Shown here one piece after another: positions 1 to 8,842 of a stretch of 64,000 bases of DNA. Within the stretch, counting starts at the first letter, position 1. Each line of letters begins with the position of its first letter. Made by a program: the position numbers and the translations under genes. The DNA comes from Rhodoblastus sp963748385 (GTDB lineage Bacteria > Pseudomonadota > Alphaproteobacteria > Rhizobiales > Beijerinckiaceae). The stretch covers positions 186,001 to 250,000 of the forward strand of contig CAVVIQ010000009.1 of assembly GCA_963748385.1 (NCBI GenBank). Direction: 5' to 3'. The notes under the pieces are model-generated. The model was given only the letters and a program-made list of their open reading frames with translations. It ran no database searches and had not been told where the DNA came from.

Positions 1-676
1 GCTGAAGGGCGAGAAGATCGCCGAGGCCCCGGCCAGGCTGCTGCCGGACCTGCGCGACCGCCCGCCGCACCTGCGTCCCTGGCGCGACGGCTGGCGCCAC
101 CTGCGCTATCTCTTCATGCTGAGTCCGGTCTGGGCCTTCGCCGTTCCCGCCCTGCTGGCGGCGACCGTCTCGCTCGCGATCTGGGCGGCCGCCGGCCTCG
201 CTTTCGCCGAAGGACGGTGGCGGGACACGGTTTTCGGCAATTACTGGGTGATCCTCGCCGGCTCCCTGCTCGGCCTGTCCCATGTCGCTTTTCTGCTCGC
301 GGCCTCGGCGCATCTCCATGGACGCCGCGCCGGCTTCCGCAGGGCCTCGGGCGTCGCCGATCGCCTGGCGACCTGGATCAATCTCGAAACCATGCTGATT
401 TCCGGAGGCGTCGCCGCCTCCGCCGGCTTCGCCATCCTGCTCGCCGTCTTCGGCTATTGGTCGCGGCATGATTTCCAGGCGATCGGCAGCGTCCTGCCCG
501 CCGTCGTCGGCACGACGCTCATCGTGATCGGCGCCCAGAACGTCCTCGGCGGTTTTCTTCTCGCCATCGTCAATGGCCACCAGACCGAATTCATCCAGCC
601 GGCGCGCGAGAGCGCATCCTCTCCGGCGCGGCCGCGACAGACGGAGGGAACCGAACGACCGAGCCGCGTCGCCTGA
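1..676 (+). CDS. Glycosyltransferase family 2, C-terminal part (5' end outside window)
   Basis: The reading frame is open from base 2, so the start and the catalytic GT-A domain lie upstream of the window. About 224 residues are visible. They begin with a charged stretch and a WRDGWRHLRYLF motif typical of the link between a GT2 catalytic domain and its C-terminal membrane domain. Four hydrophobic helices follow, then a polar tail. Known relatives transfer sugars to polyprenyl or lipid carriers at the cytoplasmic membrane. The next genes, a second GT2, a methyltransferase and GtrA, support a surface-glycan cluster. The substrate cannot be inferred. The tail rich in Ser, Pro and Arg is probably not conserved. 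Confidence 0.7.
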   Translation, partial: LKGEKIAEAPARLLPDLRDRPPHLRPWRDGWRHLRYLFMLSPVWAFAVPALLAATVSLAIWAAAGLAFAEGRWRDTVFGNYWVILAGSLLGLSHVAFLLAASAHLHGRRAGFRRASGVADRLATWINLETMLISGGVAASAGFAILLAVFGYWSRHDFQAIGSVLPAVVGTTLIVIGAQNVLGGFLLAIVNGHQTEFIQPARESASSPARPRQTEGTERPSRVA

Positions 677-724
677 AATCCGCGACCGCATGAAGCCAAG
701 GAGGCCGGTTCGCCGGCGCAGTCA

Positions 725-1703
725 ATGAATCGCTCGTTCAGCCCAAGCAAACCCCTTCTCTCGATCATCATGCCGGTCTTTCGCGGCGAGAAGTTGATCG
801 GCGACGCCCTGGAATTGGTCGCGAGCCAGATTCCGGCCGATGAGCGCGCCAAGGTGGAGATTCTGATCGTCGAATTCGAGCCCGGACGACGCGACCATGG
901 CGGTCGTTCGCCGTTTCGCCGACCGTTTGACCTTGCGCCCCTATACGCGGCCCGATTTCACCATGTGGCACGCCAAGACCAATTTCGCGGCGCAAGAGGC
1001 GCGCGCCGACCATTTGTGCTGGCTGCATCACGACGATCTCTGGCTGCCCGGCCGGATGAAGGCGGTGGAAAACTGGATCGCCGCCTCGCCGGAGACGCCG
1101 TTTCATTTCGCGCCCAGCCTGTTCGCCGGCGAAGACGGCGCGACGCTCGGCGCCTGGAGCTGCCCGATCGACCATGAAGGCCCGCAGCCGCGCGAGGCCT
1201 TGCTGCGCGGCCTGCTGGTGCAGAACTACATCGCCGCGCCCGCCCCCGTTTTCCGCAAGGACGCCTGGCTGCGCTGCGGCGGGCTCGACGAGAATTTGTG
1301 GTACACCGCCGACTGGGACGTCTGGCTCAAGCTGGCGGCGCAGGGCGAGGCCTGGTTCCACAGGGAGGCCGCCACGGCGTTCCGGGTCCACGGCTCCTCG
1401 CTGACAGTCTCCGGCAGCCGCGACATCGCCGATTTCGTCAACCAGATGCGCGTGGTGCTGGACCGCCACATCGCCTTGCTGCCGGAAGACGAACGGCGGG
1501 ACATCGAACCGGTGTGCGAGGCGTCGATCCTCGTCAACGCGGCGCTCGCCCGAGCCTCGCGCGGCGATCCCGCCGGGCTGCTGCGCGCGACGGCGGCGGC
1601 GATGCGGCTCGGACCGCGCGGCGTTGCGACTTATCTCCGCCATTCCCGCATCGGCGAGCGCGTCGGCGCGCGCGTCCGCGCCAGAATGAAAGGCGGCATG
1701 TGA
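725..1703 (+). CDS. Glycosyltransferase family 2, interrupted by an apparent +1 frameshift
   Basis: The N-terminal frame from ATG 725 carries the GT2 opening LLSIIMPVFRGEKLIGDAL and the strand ending ILIV. The frame then changes at about 871-876, and the downstream frame continues with SSPDDATMAVVRRFADR, a WLHHDDLWLPGRM acceptor-site motif and GGLDENLWYTADWDVWLKL. Removing one T of the TT at about 874-875 restores an unbroken protein of about 326 residues with all expected GT2 elements. The gene ends in TGA overlapping the ATG of the next gene, which suggests translational coupling. The clean restoration by one base makes a sequence error more likely than a pseudogene. Sugar specificity is unknown. 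Confidence 0.75.
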
Positions 1704-2333
1704 TGGCTTTGGGCCCTTTTTTTCGTCGCCTGTGCGGCCCCTATGAGCATCGGGTCAACGACGCCTATCGCTCGATCTATGTCAATCTCGACGACTTTGT
1801 CGTCCGGATCAGGACGGCCCAGCCCGAAGCGCGCCGCATCCTGGAAATCGGCTGCGGCGAAGGCGCGGTGACGGAGCGTCTCGCGGCCGCGTATCCCCAG
1901 GCCGAGATTGTGGCGATCGACATCACGCCTCGCCTGGGCCGTCTCTATCGCGGCCCCGCCGGCAAGGTCTCCTTCAAGCAGGCTCCCGTTCAAGAGATCG
2001 CCAGCGAACGTCCCGGGCAGTTCGATCTTGTCGTGCTCGCGGACGTGCTCCACCACGCGCCCGCGAACCTGCACCGGGAATTGCTATCCTCCGCCAGAGC
2101 CGCGCTGGCCGAGGGCGGCCTTTTCGTGTTCAAGGACTGGGAGCGCGACGTCTCGCCCATCCACGCCATGTGCTACGCCTCCGACCGCTGGCTGACGGGC
2201 GACCGCATCCGCTATCTGTCGGTGACAGAAATGCGGGACAAGCTCGATTTCGGTGTTCGGCGCGAAAGCCATCGAAACCGTGGCGCATGTCGCGCCCTGG
2301 AAGAACAACATCGCCTTCATGGTTCGCGGATGA
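1703..2333 (+). CDS. Class I SAM-dependent methyltransferase, with apparent frameshift near its 3' end
   Basis: The protein has a Rossmann methyltransferase core: ILEIGCGEGAVTERLA is motif I, AIDITPRLGRLY follows as the second strand, and DLVVLADVLHHAP is the post-II/III region. From about 2248 the original frame loses its methyltransferase character. The +1 frame there reads FGAKAIETVAHVAPWKNN and stops at TGA 2331-2333. Removing one T from the TTT at 2248-2250 joins the two parts into about 209 residues. That stop overlaps the GtrA start (ATGA), which supports the repaired end. It is probably co-translated with the GT2 before it and GtrA after it, and may modify a glycan or glycolipid intermediate. 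Confidence 0.72.
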
Positions 2334-2728
2334 CGCGCGCGAGCAGCCATGCCGCCCATATCGGCCGCTATCTGAGCGTCGGCGGACTCTGCGCCATCGC
2401 GCACAACGTCATCATGATCGGCGGCGGACTGTTGCATTGGTTCTATGCGCTGAGCTTCGCCCTGTCCTATGTGGTCGTGACCTTGCTCGGCTATTTTCTT
2501 CATGTGCGCTATACATTCGGCGTCGCCCCGACCTGGCGAGGGCTGGGGCGTTTCGCCGGAGCCAACGCCTTGGGCGCGCAAATTTCCTTCGGCCTGACCG
2601 CCTTGTTCATTTCCGGTCTTGGCGTTTCGGCGGTCGTCGCGGCGCCAGTTGTCACCCTGATGCTGTTCTGCTGGAATTTCGCCGCCACCCATTGGGCGCT
2701 GCGCGTTCCCCGCCCGGCGCGATTCTGA
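2330..2728 (+). CDS. GtrA family membrane protein
   Basis: A 132-residue protein with four predicted membrane helices and the GtrA pattern: an N-terminal RYLSVGG segment, then hydrophobic helices, a GYFLHVRYTFG loop resembling the family motif with aromatic F/H/R/Y/TF residues, and a C-terminal FCWNFAATHWAL helix. GtrA proteins take part in flipping or delivering polyprenyl-linked sugars for cell-surface polysaccharides. The start ATG overlaps the TGA of the preceding methyltransferase. The same reading frame runs without a stop from that gene, but only because of the apparent indel, so a methyltransferase-GtrA fusion is not inferred. Confidence 0.8.
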   Translation: MTRASSHAAHIGRYLSVGGLCAIAHNVIMIGGGLLHWFYALSFALSYVVVTLLGYFLHVRYTFGVAPTWRGLGRFAGANALGAQISFGLTALFISGLGVSAVVAAPVVTLMLFCWNFAATHWALRVPRPARF

Positions 2729-2742
2729 AGGCCGGGCCCCGG

Positions 2743-3528
2743 TCAAATGCGGGTCGCGACGACATAGCCGAAACTCAGCAGCGGAAACATCCGTTCCGCG
2801 GCCCTGATCGCGGCTTCTCCGCCGCTGACCAGCCGGCCACGCACGCCTTGGTTCCTGGATTTCATTTCGACGAAATCGGAATGATAGGGCGTGATCGTCC
2901 AGTCTTCATAACCGGCGCGCCGCATCAGGGTCGAAAGCGTCTTGAAGGAAAGGATGCAAAGATGGTCCTGGTGCGTCGATTCGCGTCCCATCATGCCGAT
3001 CAGGCCATTATGGAGCGCGGTTGCGTTCGGGGTTGAAAAGACCAGCTCCGCGCCCTTCAGGGCGTCGATCGAGCGAAACAGCTTAAGGAAGGCGAGCGGA
3101 TTGTCGATGTGTTCGATCAGTTCGCCGGCGACGACGACGTCAGGCTTGAAATTCTCGCGTTCAAGAAAATTGGCGAGGTCGAAAATGTCGCCGCGGCGGA
3201 TGCAGGCGTTGTCGCCGGTCTTGAGGCCGTCCGCGGGAAGCGCGGAGGAGGAATCGAGGCCGACGACGCGTTCCGCGCGTTTCGCGATCTCTTCGTGGAG
3301 CCAGTTCCCGCTGTTCCGCTTTTGCGCGAAAGCCGTTTCATCCATCGCGCCAAGATCGAGAACCCGCTTGCCCGCGCAAAACTGGCTGATCCAGCGGATG
3401 CGATCGACCGGCTTCGGAACGACGATCTTTTCGAGAGGGGTGTATTGCAAGGACTGAGGCGTGATTTTTGGCGCTCCCGCCACAGCGTCTGACGCGCCGA
3501 TGCGAGAAGTCAATTCGGTTCGGGTCAT
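2743..3528 (-). CDS. SAM-dependent methyltransferase
   Basis: About 261 residues from ATG 3526-3528, which overlaps the stop of the upstream membrane protein gene (ATGA). The visible methyltransferase features are RVLDLGAMDETAFAQKR as a divergent motif I, VVGLDSSSALPADGL as the acidic strand, and PDVVVAGELIEHIDNPLAFL, typical of Methyltransf_11/23-type enzymes. The start was chosen for the four-base overlap, and the longer upstream extension lies inside the neighbouring gene. It is convergent with the GtrA operon (14-base gap). The likely role is methylation of a glycan or lipid made by this cluster; the substrate is unknown. Confidence 0.75.
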   Translation of the reverse strand: MTRTELTSRIGASDAVAGAPKITPQSLQYTPLEKIVVPKPVDRIRWISQFCAGKRVLDLGAMDETAFAQKRNSGNWLHEEIAKRAERVVGLDSSSALPADGLKTGDNACIRRGDIFDLANFLERENFKPDVVVAGELIEHIDNPLAFLKLFRSIDALKGAELVFSTPNATALHNGLIGMMGRESTHQDHLCILSFKTLSTLMRRAGYEDWTITPYHSDFVEMKSRNQGVRGRLVSGGEAAIRAAERMFPLLSFGYVVATRI

Positions 3529-5378
3529 TGTTCGGCCTCGTCTGACCAAGGGTTGATGACATTGCAGCCCGCCGCCTTGAGGCGCGAGGCCAGCATTGCG
3601 CGCCGGACCCGCGCTGTCTCGTCCGGCTGCGCGCCGAAATATTGCCCGATCGGCTGATAGAGGCTTTCCTGCGGTAGCGCCGCCGGCGCGCCGTCGCGGC
3701 ACAGGGCGCCGATCAGGTCGTCGTCGAGAAAGTCCGCGAGGAGCCGCAACGGCCGGTTGGACAGGTCGGGGCGGTTGAGGACGAGATCGACGGCGAAAGG
3801 AGAGTCCCGCGATCCGACGATGACAAAATCGGCCTTCGCGGATTTGATCCGCGCATCGACTTGCGCCGACGCCGCATAGAGATCATGCGCGAACCACAGT
3901 TGCAGCGGCAAGACCGTAAAAATGGGAATCAACGCGGCGCGGCGGGTCAACGCGCGCAGCCAGACGCGGTTCCCGACCAGGCTCCGCCAACCCTGCGCCG
4001 CCAGCAGGAGCGCCGACCCGAGAGCCGGCTGGAGATAGCGGTAGCCGAAACCATGACCCTGATAGGGAAGAACGACCAACATCACGAGGATCGGCAAACC
4101 GGCGCTGGCCGCCAGCGCCAGGGTCGGACGCTCGCGGCGCGCCAGAACCAGCGCCGCAACCATAAGGGGGAGAAGCAAAACCGGCTGCCACGCGAAGAAA
4201 CGCAGGAGATTGGCGGTCATGAGGAACCAGCGCGCCGACCCGCCGCTCGCCAGAATTTGCATCAAACGGGAGAAAAAATCCGTCCCCGTTCGGGCGCTGA
4301 CCGAGGCCGGTCCCGCCACCAGTCCATGCACGAACAGCGGCCAGGCCAGCCAGAAGGCGCAGATCGCCGCATAGCCGGCCGCATAGAGGGCGACGCGCAG
4401 CCACGCGCGGTCCCGCAGCAGCCCGAACAGGAAGGGCGCGGCGAACAGGGGATGGAACAGCGGCTGATGCAGGCCGGTCGCGACGAAAGCCACGGCAAGC
4501 GCGCCCATGTCGGCGCCGCGCCGGTCGAGCAGGAACAGCCAAAGCCACAACAGATTCAGGGTCAGATGCGCCGTCATGGCGTAGGACGTCATGCCGCTCA
4601 GCAGGATCTGCCCGGAGGCGCAATAGAGCAGCGCGGCGACAACGGCGGGCTCCCGTTCCCCGGGCCAAAGCAGGCGGGCGCATTTCCACAGGGCGACCAG
4701 GCCCAGGGCGGTGAGGACCGGCCCGGTCAGCGCGGGATCGGCGACAAGGCCGACGAGCGCCCGCAGCGCCGCATTCATCGGCAGATAGGCCGAGACCCAG
4801 GCCGCCGGCTTCGAGACCGGCAGCATGAACATGGTGTTGAGGGCGTCGGCATGGACCTGCCACGGCGGCGGCAACGGCTGCGCCAGCAGGCCTTTGGCAA
4901 GAACGGCGGCGTCGAAATTCGCCAGCTGCTCGTCACGGGTCAGGTCGTAACCGCTCAGGATCAGATAACGCCCAAGATAACAGAACGCCAGAAGGGCGAC
5001 CGCCATCCCGGCAAGCCGGGCGCCGTCAAGACGCAAGGGCTCGTTTCCCGCGCCGAGGCGAGAGCCCGCCGCCAGCAGCGACAGAAATCCCGCCAGCAAC
5101 AACCAGAAATCCTGCCGGTAGAGGAAGAACGCCGCGAGATTGCCCGAGAGAGCCGCAGGCGAATGCCTGAAGGCCGCGAAAATCGCCGCCCAGAGCAGAA
5201 AGGCCGCCAGACAAAGGCCGCCAAGAAAGAGCGCCACGCCAGCAGGCGTTTCGGGGAAAGACGAGAAACGGCGGGGCGCGGTGGCTGGAAAGCCTGTGGA
5301 TGGTTGGGCCTGTTCGAACATGCCCAAGGTTAACCCGGGCGCGTTAAGGCTTCCCAAAAGGCGCGATAAAGGTTTCAT
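3525..5378 (-). CDS. Polytopic membrane protein, probable GT-C-type glycosyltransferase
   Basis: A 617-residue protein with roughly ten to twelve hydrophobic helices. The first large loop after the N-terminal helices reads GYDLTRDEQLANFDA, containing the acidic Asp-Glu pair expected at the catalytic loop of polyprenyl-phosphate-sugar-dependent GT-C enzymes (PMT/ArnT-like). The C-terminal 120 residues are soluble. ATG 5376-5378 was chosen because AGAAGG lies seven bases upstream; a second possible start is 5321. It is transcribed away from the PAP2 gene, with 45 bases between, and overlaps the methyltransferase behind it. GT-C membership is an inference from topology and the loop. Confidence 0.6.
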   Translation of the reverse strand: MKPLSRLLGSLNAPGLTLGMFEQAQPSTGFPATAPRRFSSFPETPAGVALFLGGLCLAAFLLWAAIFAAFRHSPAALSGNLAAFFLYRQDFWLLLAGFLSLLAAGSRLGAGNEPLRLDGARLAGMAVALLAFCYLGRYLILSGYDLTRDEQLANFDAAVLAKGLLAQPLPPPWQVHADALNTMFMLPVSKPAAWVSAYLPMNAALRALVGLVADPALTGPVLTALGLVALWKCARLLWPGEREPAVVAALLYCASGQILLSGMTSYAMTAHLTLNLLWLWLFLLDRRGADMGALAVAFVATGLHQPLFHPLFAAPFLFGLLRDRAWLRVALYAAGYAAICAFWLAWPLFVHGLVAGPASVSARTGTDFFSRLMQILASGGSARWFLMTANLLRFFAWQPVLLLPLMVAALVLARRERPTLALAASAGLPILVMLVVLPYQGHGFGYRYLQPALGSALLLAAQGWRSLVGNRVWLRALTRRAALIPIFTVLPLQLWFAHDLYAASAQVDARIKSAKADFVIVGSRDSPFAVDLVLNRPDLSNRPLRLLADFLDDDLIGALCRDGAPAALPQESLYQPIGQYFGAQPDETARVRRAMLASRLKAAGCNVINPWSDEAEQ

Positions 5379-5423
5379 AATCCGGCCTTCTATGGAATCG
5401 CCGGACGAACGACAGGAGATGAC

Positions 5424-6071
5424 ATGCGCGCCCCTGGAAATCTCACGCTCGCGCTTGCCGCCGGCGTCGTCGCCGCGGCGGTTCTGGCGTTTTTCTTCGT
5501 CGATCGGCCCCTCGCCGCGTTCAGCTACGCGCATTTCCACCATGGGCGCGCACCCTTCGTCGCCCTGACCCATCTCGTCGATTTTCTCGAACTCGCCGCC
5601 GTCGGAGGCCTGGTCTGGGCGGGCGGAATGGTCGCGACCGGCCGTCGGCTCGGGGCGAACGGGCTTGTCGTCCTGCGCGTTTCGCTGGCGCTGTTTCTGG
5701 CGGAGGGCGTGAAACAACTCGCCAAATTCGCCTTCGGCCGGACCTGGCCGGAGACCTGGACCTCAAAGATTTCGACCTGCGGAAACCCGTCCTTCATCCG
5801 CGACGGCGCCTTCGGCTTCGCGCCCTTTCACGGCGGCGCCGGCTGGAGCTCTTTTCCCTCCGGGCATGAAACCCTGGTCTGCGCGGTCGCCGGCTGCCTG
5901 TGGGTGGCGGCGCCGCGCCTGCGGCCGCTCTGCGCCGCCGCGGTCGTCCTCGTCGGCGCCGGCCTGCTCGGCGCCGATTACCATTGGCTCAGCGACGTCC
6001 TCGCCGGCGGCCTGCTCGGCTGGACCATCGGGCTGTTCGCCGCGCGGCTGACCATTGAGCCGCGCGCCTGA
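5424..6071 (+). CDS. PAP2-type membrane phosphatase, divergent
   Basis: 215 residues with about six membrane helices. The PAP2 landmarks are KFAFGRTWP (residues 101-109), FPSGHETL with the catalytic PSGH at 145-148, and YHWLSDVLAGG supplying the second active-site His and Asp. Two usual arginines are not where the consensus puts them: the K-x6-RP motif reads K-x6-WP, and the SR of the third motif is absent, so this is a divergent subgroup. Family members dephosphorylate lipid phosphates such as undecaprenyl pyrophosphate, phosphatidate or lipid A on the periplasmic face. Beside a glycan cluster, carrier-lipid recycling is plausible but unproven. Confidence 0.75.
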   Translation: MRAPGNLTLALAAGVVAAAVLAFFFVDRPLAAFSYAHFHHGRAPFVALTHLVDFLELAAVGGLVWAGGMVATGRRLGANGLVVLRVSLALFLAEGVKQLAKFAFGRTWPETWTSKISTCGNPSFIRDGAFGFAPFHGGAGWSSFPSGHETLVCAVAGCLWVAAPRLRPLCAAAVVLVGAGLLGADYHWLSDVLAGGLLGWTIGLFAARLTIEPRA

Positions 6072-6136
6072 CCGGAACCGGCGGATTTCCGTTGAACCTC
6101 ACGCCCCGCGTGAAATATTGGGCGCGGAGGCGAACG

Positions 6137-6760
6137 ATGACCACATTCGACCGCAAGGGCCATTGGCAGGGCGTCTACACGGCCAGGGCCGAAACCGAGG
6201 TGAGCTGGTTCCAGACCACGCCCGCGCCGTCGCTCGACCTGCTGCGCCTCGCGGGCGCGGACCGCTATTCCGCCATCGTCGACATCGGCGGCGGCGCGTC
6301 GCTTCTGGTCGATCATCTGCTCGCCGAAGGTTTCCGCGATCTGACCGTGCTCGATCTCTCGCAGGCTGCGCTCGACAAGACACGGGCGCGGCTGGGCGAG
6401 GCGGCCGCAGGCGTGGCCTGGATCGCGGGCGACGCGACCGAGTGGACCCCGCCCAAAGCCTATGACGTCTGGCACGATCGCGCAGCCTTCCATTTCCTGA
6501 CCGAGGCCGCCGACCGCGCCGCCTACATCGAGCGCCTGCGTCGCGCCCTGCGCGTCGGCGGCGCGGCGATTTTCGGGACATTCGCCCCCGACGGGCCGGA
6601 AAAATGCAGCGGCCTGCCGGTGATGCGCCATGACGCGGCGTCGCTCGCCGCCGCGCTCGGCCCCGGCTTCGAGCTTGTCGACGAGCGTCGCCACGACCAC
6701 CGCACGCCCGCCGGCGCGACCCAGAAATTCCAGTTCAGCACGTTCCGCCGCGTGGCCTGA
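6137..6760 (+). CDS. Class I SAM-dependent methyltransferase (HWQGVY family)
   Basis: 207 residues. ATG 6137 is preceded by GGAGG six bases upstream, better than the earlier in-frame ATG at 6092. The protein starts with a GHWQGVY...WFQ segment common to a conserved small methyltransferase family in proteobacteria. Motif I is AIVDIGGGASLLVDHLL, the acidic strand is LTVLDLSQAALDKTRARL, and DVWHDRAAFHFL is the motif IV region. The substrate is not known; relatives are usually annotated only as SAM-dependent methyltransferases. It lies alone between the PAP2 gene and the rpsF promoter. Confidence 0.78.
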   Translation: MTTFDRKGHWQGVYTARAETEVSWFQTTPAPSLDLLRLAGADRYSAIVDIGGGASLLVDHLLAEGFRDLTVLDLSQAALDKTRARLGEAAAGVAWIAGDATEWTPPKAYDVWHDRAAFHFLTEAADRAAYIERLRRALRVGGAAIFGTFAPDGPEKCSGLPVMRHDAASLAAALGPGFELVDERRHDHRTPAGATQKFQFSTFRRVA

Positions 6761-6786
6761 ACATCGGGCGGCGTGCCACATGCGCC

Positions 6787-6814
6787 TTGCCTTTGCTGGA
6801 AATTCCGCTATAAG
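6787..6814 (+). promoter_or_regulatory. Candidate sigma-70 promoter for the rpsF operon
   Basis: TTGCCT (6787-6792), 16 bases, then TATAAG (6809-6814). This is the only good vegetative promoter seen in the 263-base gap before rpsF. It would give a leader of about 200 bases. Leaders of rpsF operons in other bacteria can bind the S6:S18 complex, but no such structure was resolved here. Confidence 0.45.
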
Positions 6815-7023
6815 CCCGGCTTCGTCCTCCGGCCGGGGGCTGAACGGAAGGGCTTTTGAGCCAGGCTTTTCGCCGTCTTCCCGTGTTCCCGCCTTCGAAG
6901 GTTTCCATCGCGCGATCGGCGATCCAAGCCAGAGCGAGTTGGAAAAATGTTCCGTCGGGCCTTTCTCCGGGCTCGAAGGGCTCCGCGCCGGGATGGACGA
7001 CATGAGTAGAGAAAGGCAAGCCC

Positions 7024-7476
7024 ATGGCTCTTTACGAGCATATTTACATTGCTCGCCCGGACCTCACCTCCCAGCAGGTCGAGGCCCTTAACGAGCAGTT
7101 CAAGGCGACCATCGCCAGTCTCGGCGGTTCGGTCGGCAAGGTCGAATATTGGGGCGTCAAGTCCCTCGCCTATCGGATCAAGAAGAACCGCAAGGCGCAT
7201 TTCACCCTGATCAATGTCGACGCCCCGGCGGCGGCTCTCGCCGAGGCCGAGCGCCAGTGGTCGATCAGCGAAGACGTGCTGCGCTTCATGACCCTCCGTG
7301 TCGAGGCGCTGGAAGAAGGCCCGTCGGCCATGCTGCGCAAGCGCGACGACGACGACCGCGGCGACCGCGGCGACCGTGGCGATCGCGGCGATCGTTCGGA
7401 CCGCTTCGGCCGCGGCCCCGGCGGCCGCCCGCCGCGTCCGCGCCGTGAAGAAGCCGCCGAGGGAGGACAAGCATGA
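7024..7476 (+). CDS. rpsF: Small ribosomal subunit protein bS6
   Basis: 150 residues. The N-terminal 95 or so match bS6: MALYEHIYIARPDLTSQQVE opens the fold, GKVEYWGVKSLAYRI is the central strand, and HFTLINVD follows. bS6 binds bS18 on the platform of the 30S subunit. The C-terminal tail is low complexity, with DRG triplets repeated about four times from near residue 113, then a Gly/Arg/Pro stretch; acidic-basic tails of this kind are known in alphaproteobacterial bS6. The stop overlaps rpsR by four bases (ATGA), consistent with matched production of the S6:S18 pair. Confidence 0.97.
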   Translation: MALYEHIYIARPDLTSQQVEALNEQFKATIASLGGSVGKVEYWGVKSLAYRIKKNRKAHFTLINVDAPAAALAEAERQWSISEDVLRFMTLRVEALEEGPSAMLRKRDDDDRGDRGDRGDRGDRSDRFGRGPGGRPPRPRREEAAEGGQA

Positions 7477-7721
7477 CGACCGCCGCCGCAGGACCCGCCC
7501 GCCGCCCGTTCTTCCGCCGCCGCAAGACCTGCCCGTTCTCGGGCCCCAACGCGCCGAAGATCGACTACAAGGACACCCGTCTGCTGTCGCGCTACATTTC
7601 CGAGCGCGGCAAGATCGTGCCCTCGCGCATCACCGCCGTTTCGGCCAAGAAGCAGCGCGAACTGGCCCAGGCCATCAAGCGCGCCCGCTTCCTCGGCCTG
7701 CTGCCTTATCTGATCGCGTAA
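7473..7721 (+). CDS. rpsR: Small ribosomal subunit protein bS18
   Basis: 82 residues. FRRRKTCPFSG near the N-terminus, IDYKDTRLLSRYISERGKI in the middle and the basic AQAIKRARFLGLLPY end are standard bS18 features. It pairs with bS6 and contacts 16S rRNA and mRNA near the decoding platform. It is translationally coupled to rpsF by ATGA. Confidence 0.97.
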   Translation: MTTAAAGPARRPFFRRRKTCPFSGPNAPKIDYKDTRLLSRYISERGKIVPSRITAVSAKKQRELAQAIKRARFLGLLPYLIA

Positions 7722-7730
7722 AGGCCAGGC

Positions 7731-7758
7731 GCCGCGCCGACAAACGGCGCGGCCCTTT
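7731..7758 (+). terminator. Possible attenuator/terminator after rpsR
   Basis: A perfect nine-base stem, GCCGCGCCG with CGGCGCGGC around ACAAA, is followed by CCCTTTCT. The T tract is short, so termination may be partial, which would let the DUF2232 gene and rplI be transcribed at a lower level. Confidence 0.4.
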
Positions 7759-7825
7759 CTAAAAGCTGGGGCAGGCTCTGACCTGCCTCTAACCGCCCAC
7801 GCCAGTGGCCACGGGACAGCGAAAG

Positions 7826-8815
7826 ATGAACGACAACAATCCGCCGGCGTCCTGGCCCGACCGGGCCGTGGCTTTCGGAGCCGGCCTCGCCGGCGCCCTC
7901 CTGTTCATCGTCTCGACGCGAGGCTCCAGCCTCGCGATGGCGCTCGCCTATTTCGCGCCTCTGCCGATGATGATCGGCGCCGCCGGCTTTTCCCTGCCCG
8001 GCGCCATGCTCGGCGCGCTCGCCGGCGCGGGCGCCCTGCTCGCCGTCGCCCATCCGCCGCTGGCTCTCGCGTTCCTGTTCGGCTTCGCCGCGCCGGCCCT
8101 GGCGCTCGCCGCCATGATCCAGTCTCCCTTCCCCTCGCGTAACCGCGAGGCTGCCGCGCGTTTCGCCACGCCGGGCGAAATGCTCGAAACCATCATTCTT
8201 CTGTCGATCCTGAGCGCCGGCGCCGGCGTCGCCATCCTGCTCGTCCATTATCGCGGTTTCGAGCCGGCGATGACGGCGGCGATGGAGCGCTTCGCCCCGG
8301 CCCTCGACGAAGTCGCCAAGAGCCTCGCGCCGATCTCCGGCGAAATCGGCGCGGAAGCGGTCAAAAGGCTCGCCATCATGAGCGCGCCGGCGGGCGTCGC
8401 CGCCTCGCAGGTTCTGCTGCTCGCGGTCAACCTGTGGCTCGCCGCGCGCACCATCGAAGTGTCGGAACGGCTGCGCCGTCCCTGGCCCGATCTGCCGGAA
8501 AATCTCGCCTTGCCTCGCCTTCTCGGCCCGATCCTGCTGGTCGCCGCTGGTCTGGCCTTCAAGGGCGGCCTGGTCGCCGTGCTGGCGGGGATCGTCGCCG
8601 CCGCGACCGGCTTCGGCTTCGCCCTTCACGGCCTCGCCGCCCTCCACGGCCTCACCCGCGACGTCGGCTTCCGCGGCGCCTGGCTTGCCGCGCTTTACGC
8701 CGCAGTGATGGTCCTCGAACCCTGGTCCATCGTCCTGCTCGCCCTGTTCGGCCTGATCGAATCCGCCCTTTCGCTGCGCGCGCGCAAGGGGCGCCAAGGC
8801 AAAACCCGAAACTGA
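7826..8815 (+). CDS. DUF2232 family membrane protein
   Basis: 329 residues with about eight hydrophobic helices and an Ala/Gly/Leu-rich composition. The family is a conserved, uncharacterised membrane protein found between rpsR and rplI in many alphaproteobacteria, and the position here matches exactly. ATG 7826 was preferred over 7805 because the first seven residues of the longer form lack any upstream ribosome-binding sequence. No catalytic motif is visible. Confidence 0.8.
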   Translation: MNDNNPPASWPDRAVAFGAGLAGALLFIVSTRGSSLAMALAYFAPLPMMIGAAGFSLPGAMLGALAGAGALLAVAHPPLALAFLFGFAAPALALAAMIQSPFPSRNREAAARFATPGEMLETIILLSILSAGAGVAILLVHYRGFEPAMTAAMERFAPALDEVAKSLAPISGEIGAEAVKRLAIMSAPAGVAASQVLLLAVNLWLAARTIEVSERLRRPWPDLPENLALPRLLGPILLVAAGLAFKGGLVAVLAGIVAAATGFGFALHGLAALHGLTRDVGFRGAWLAALYAAVMVLEPWSIVLLALFGLIESALSLRARKGRQGKTRN

Positions 8816-8842
8816 AACCTCGAATAAACTGGAGATCGAATC

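Noticed and set aside
1703..2728. Methyltransferase-GtrA fusion
   Set aside because: The shared frame is a result of the indel near 2249. The true methyltransferase end overlaps the GtrA start by ATGA.
7360..7420. Short CRISPR-like repeat array
   Set aside because: The repeats are codon triplets for Asp-Arg-Gly in rpsF, with no spacers. No CRISPR array occurs in the window.
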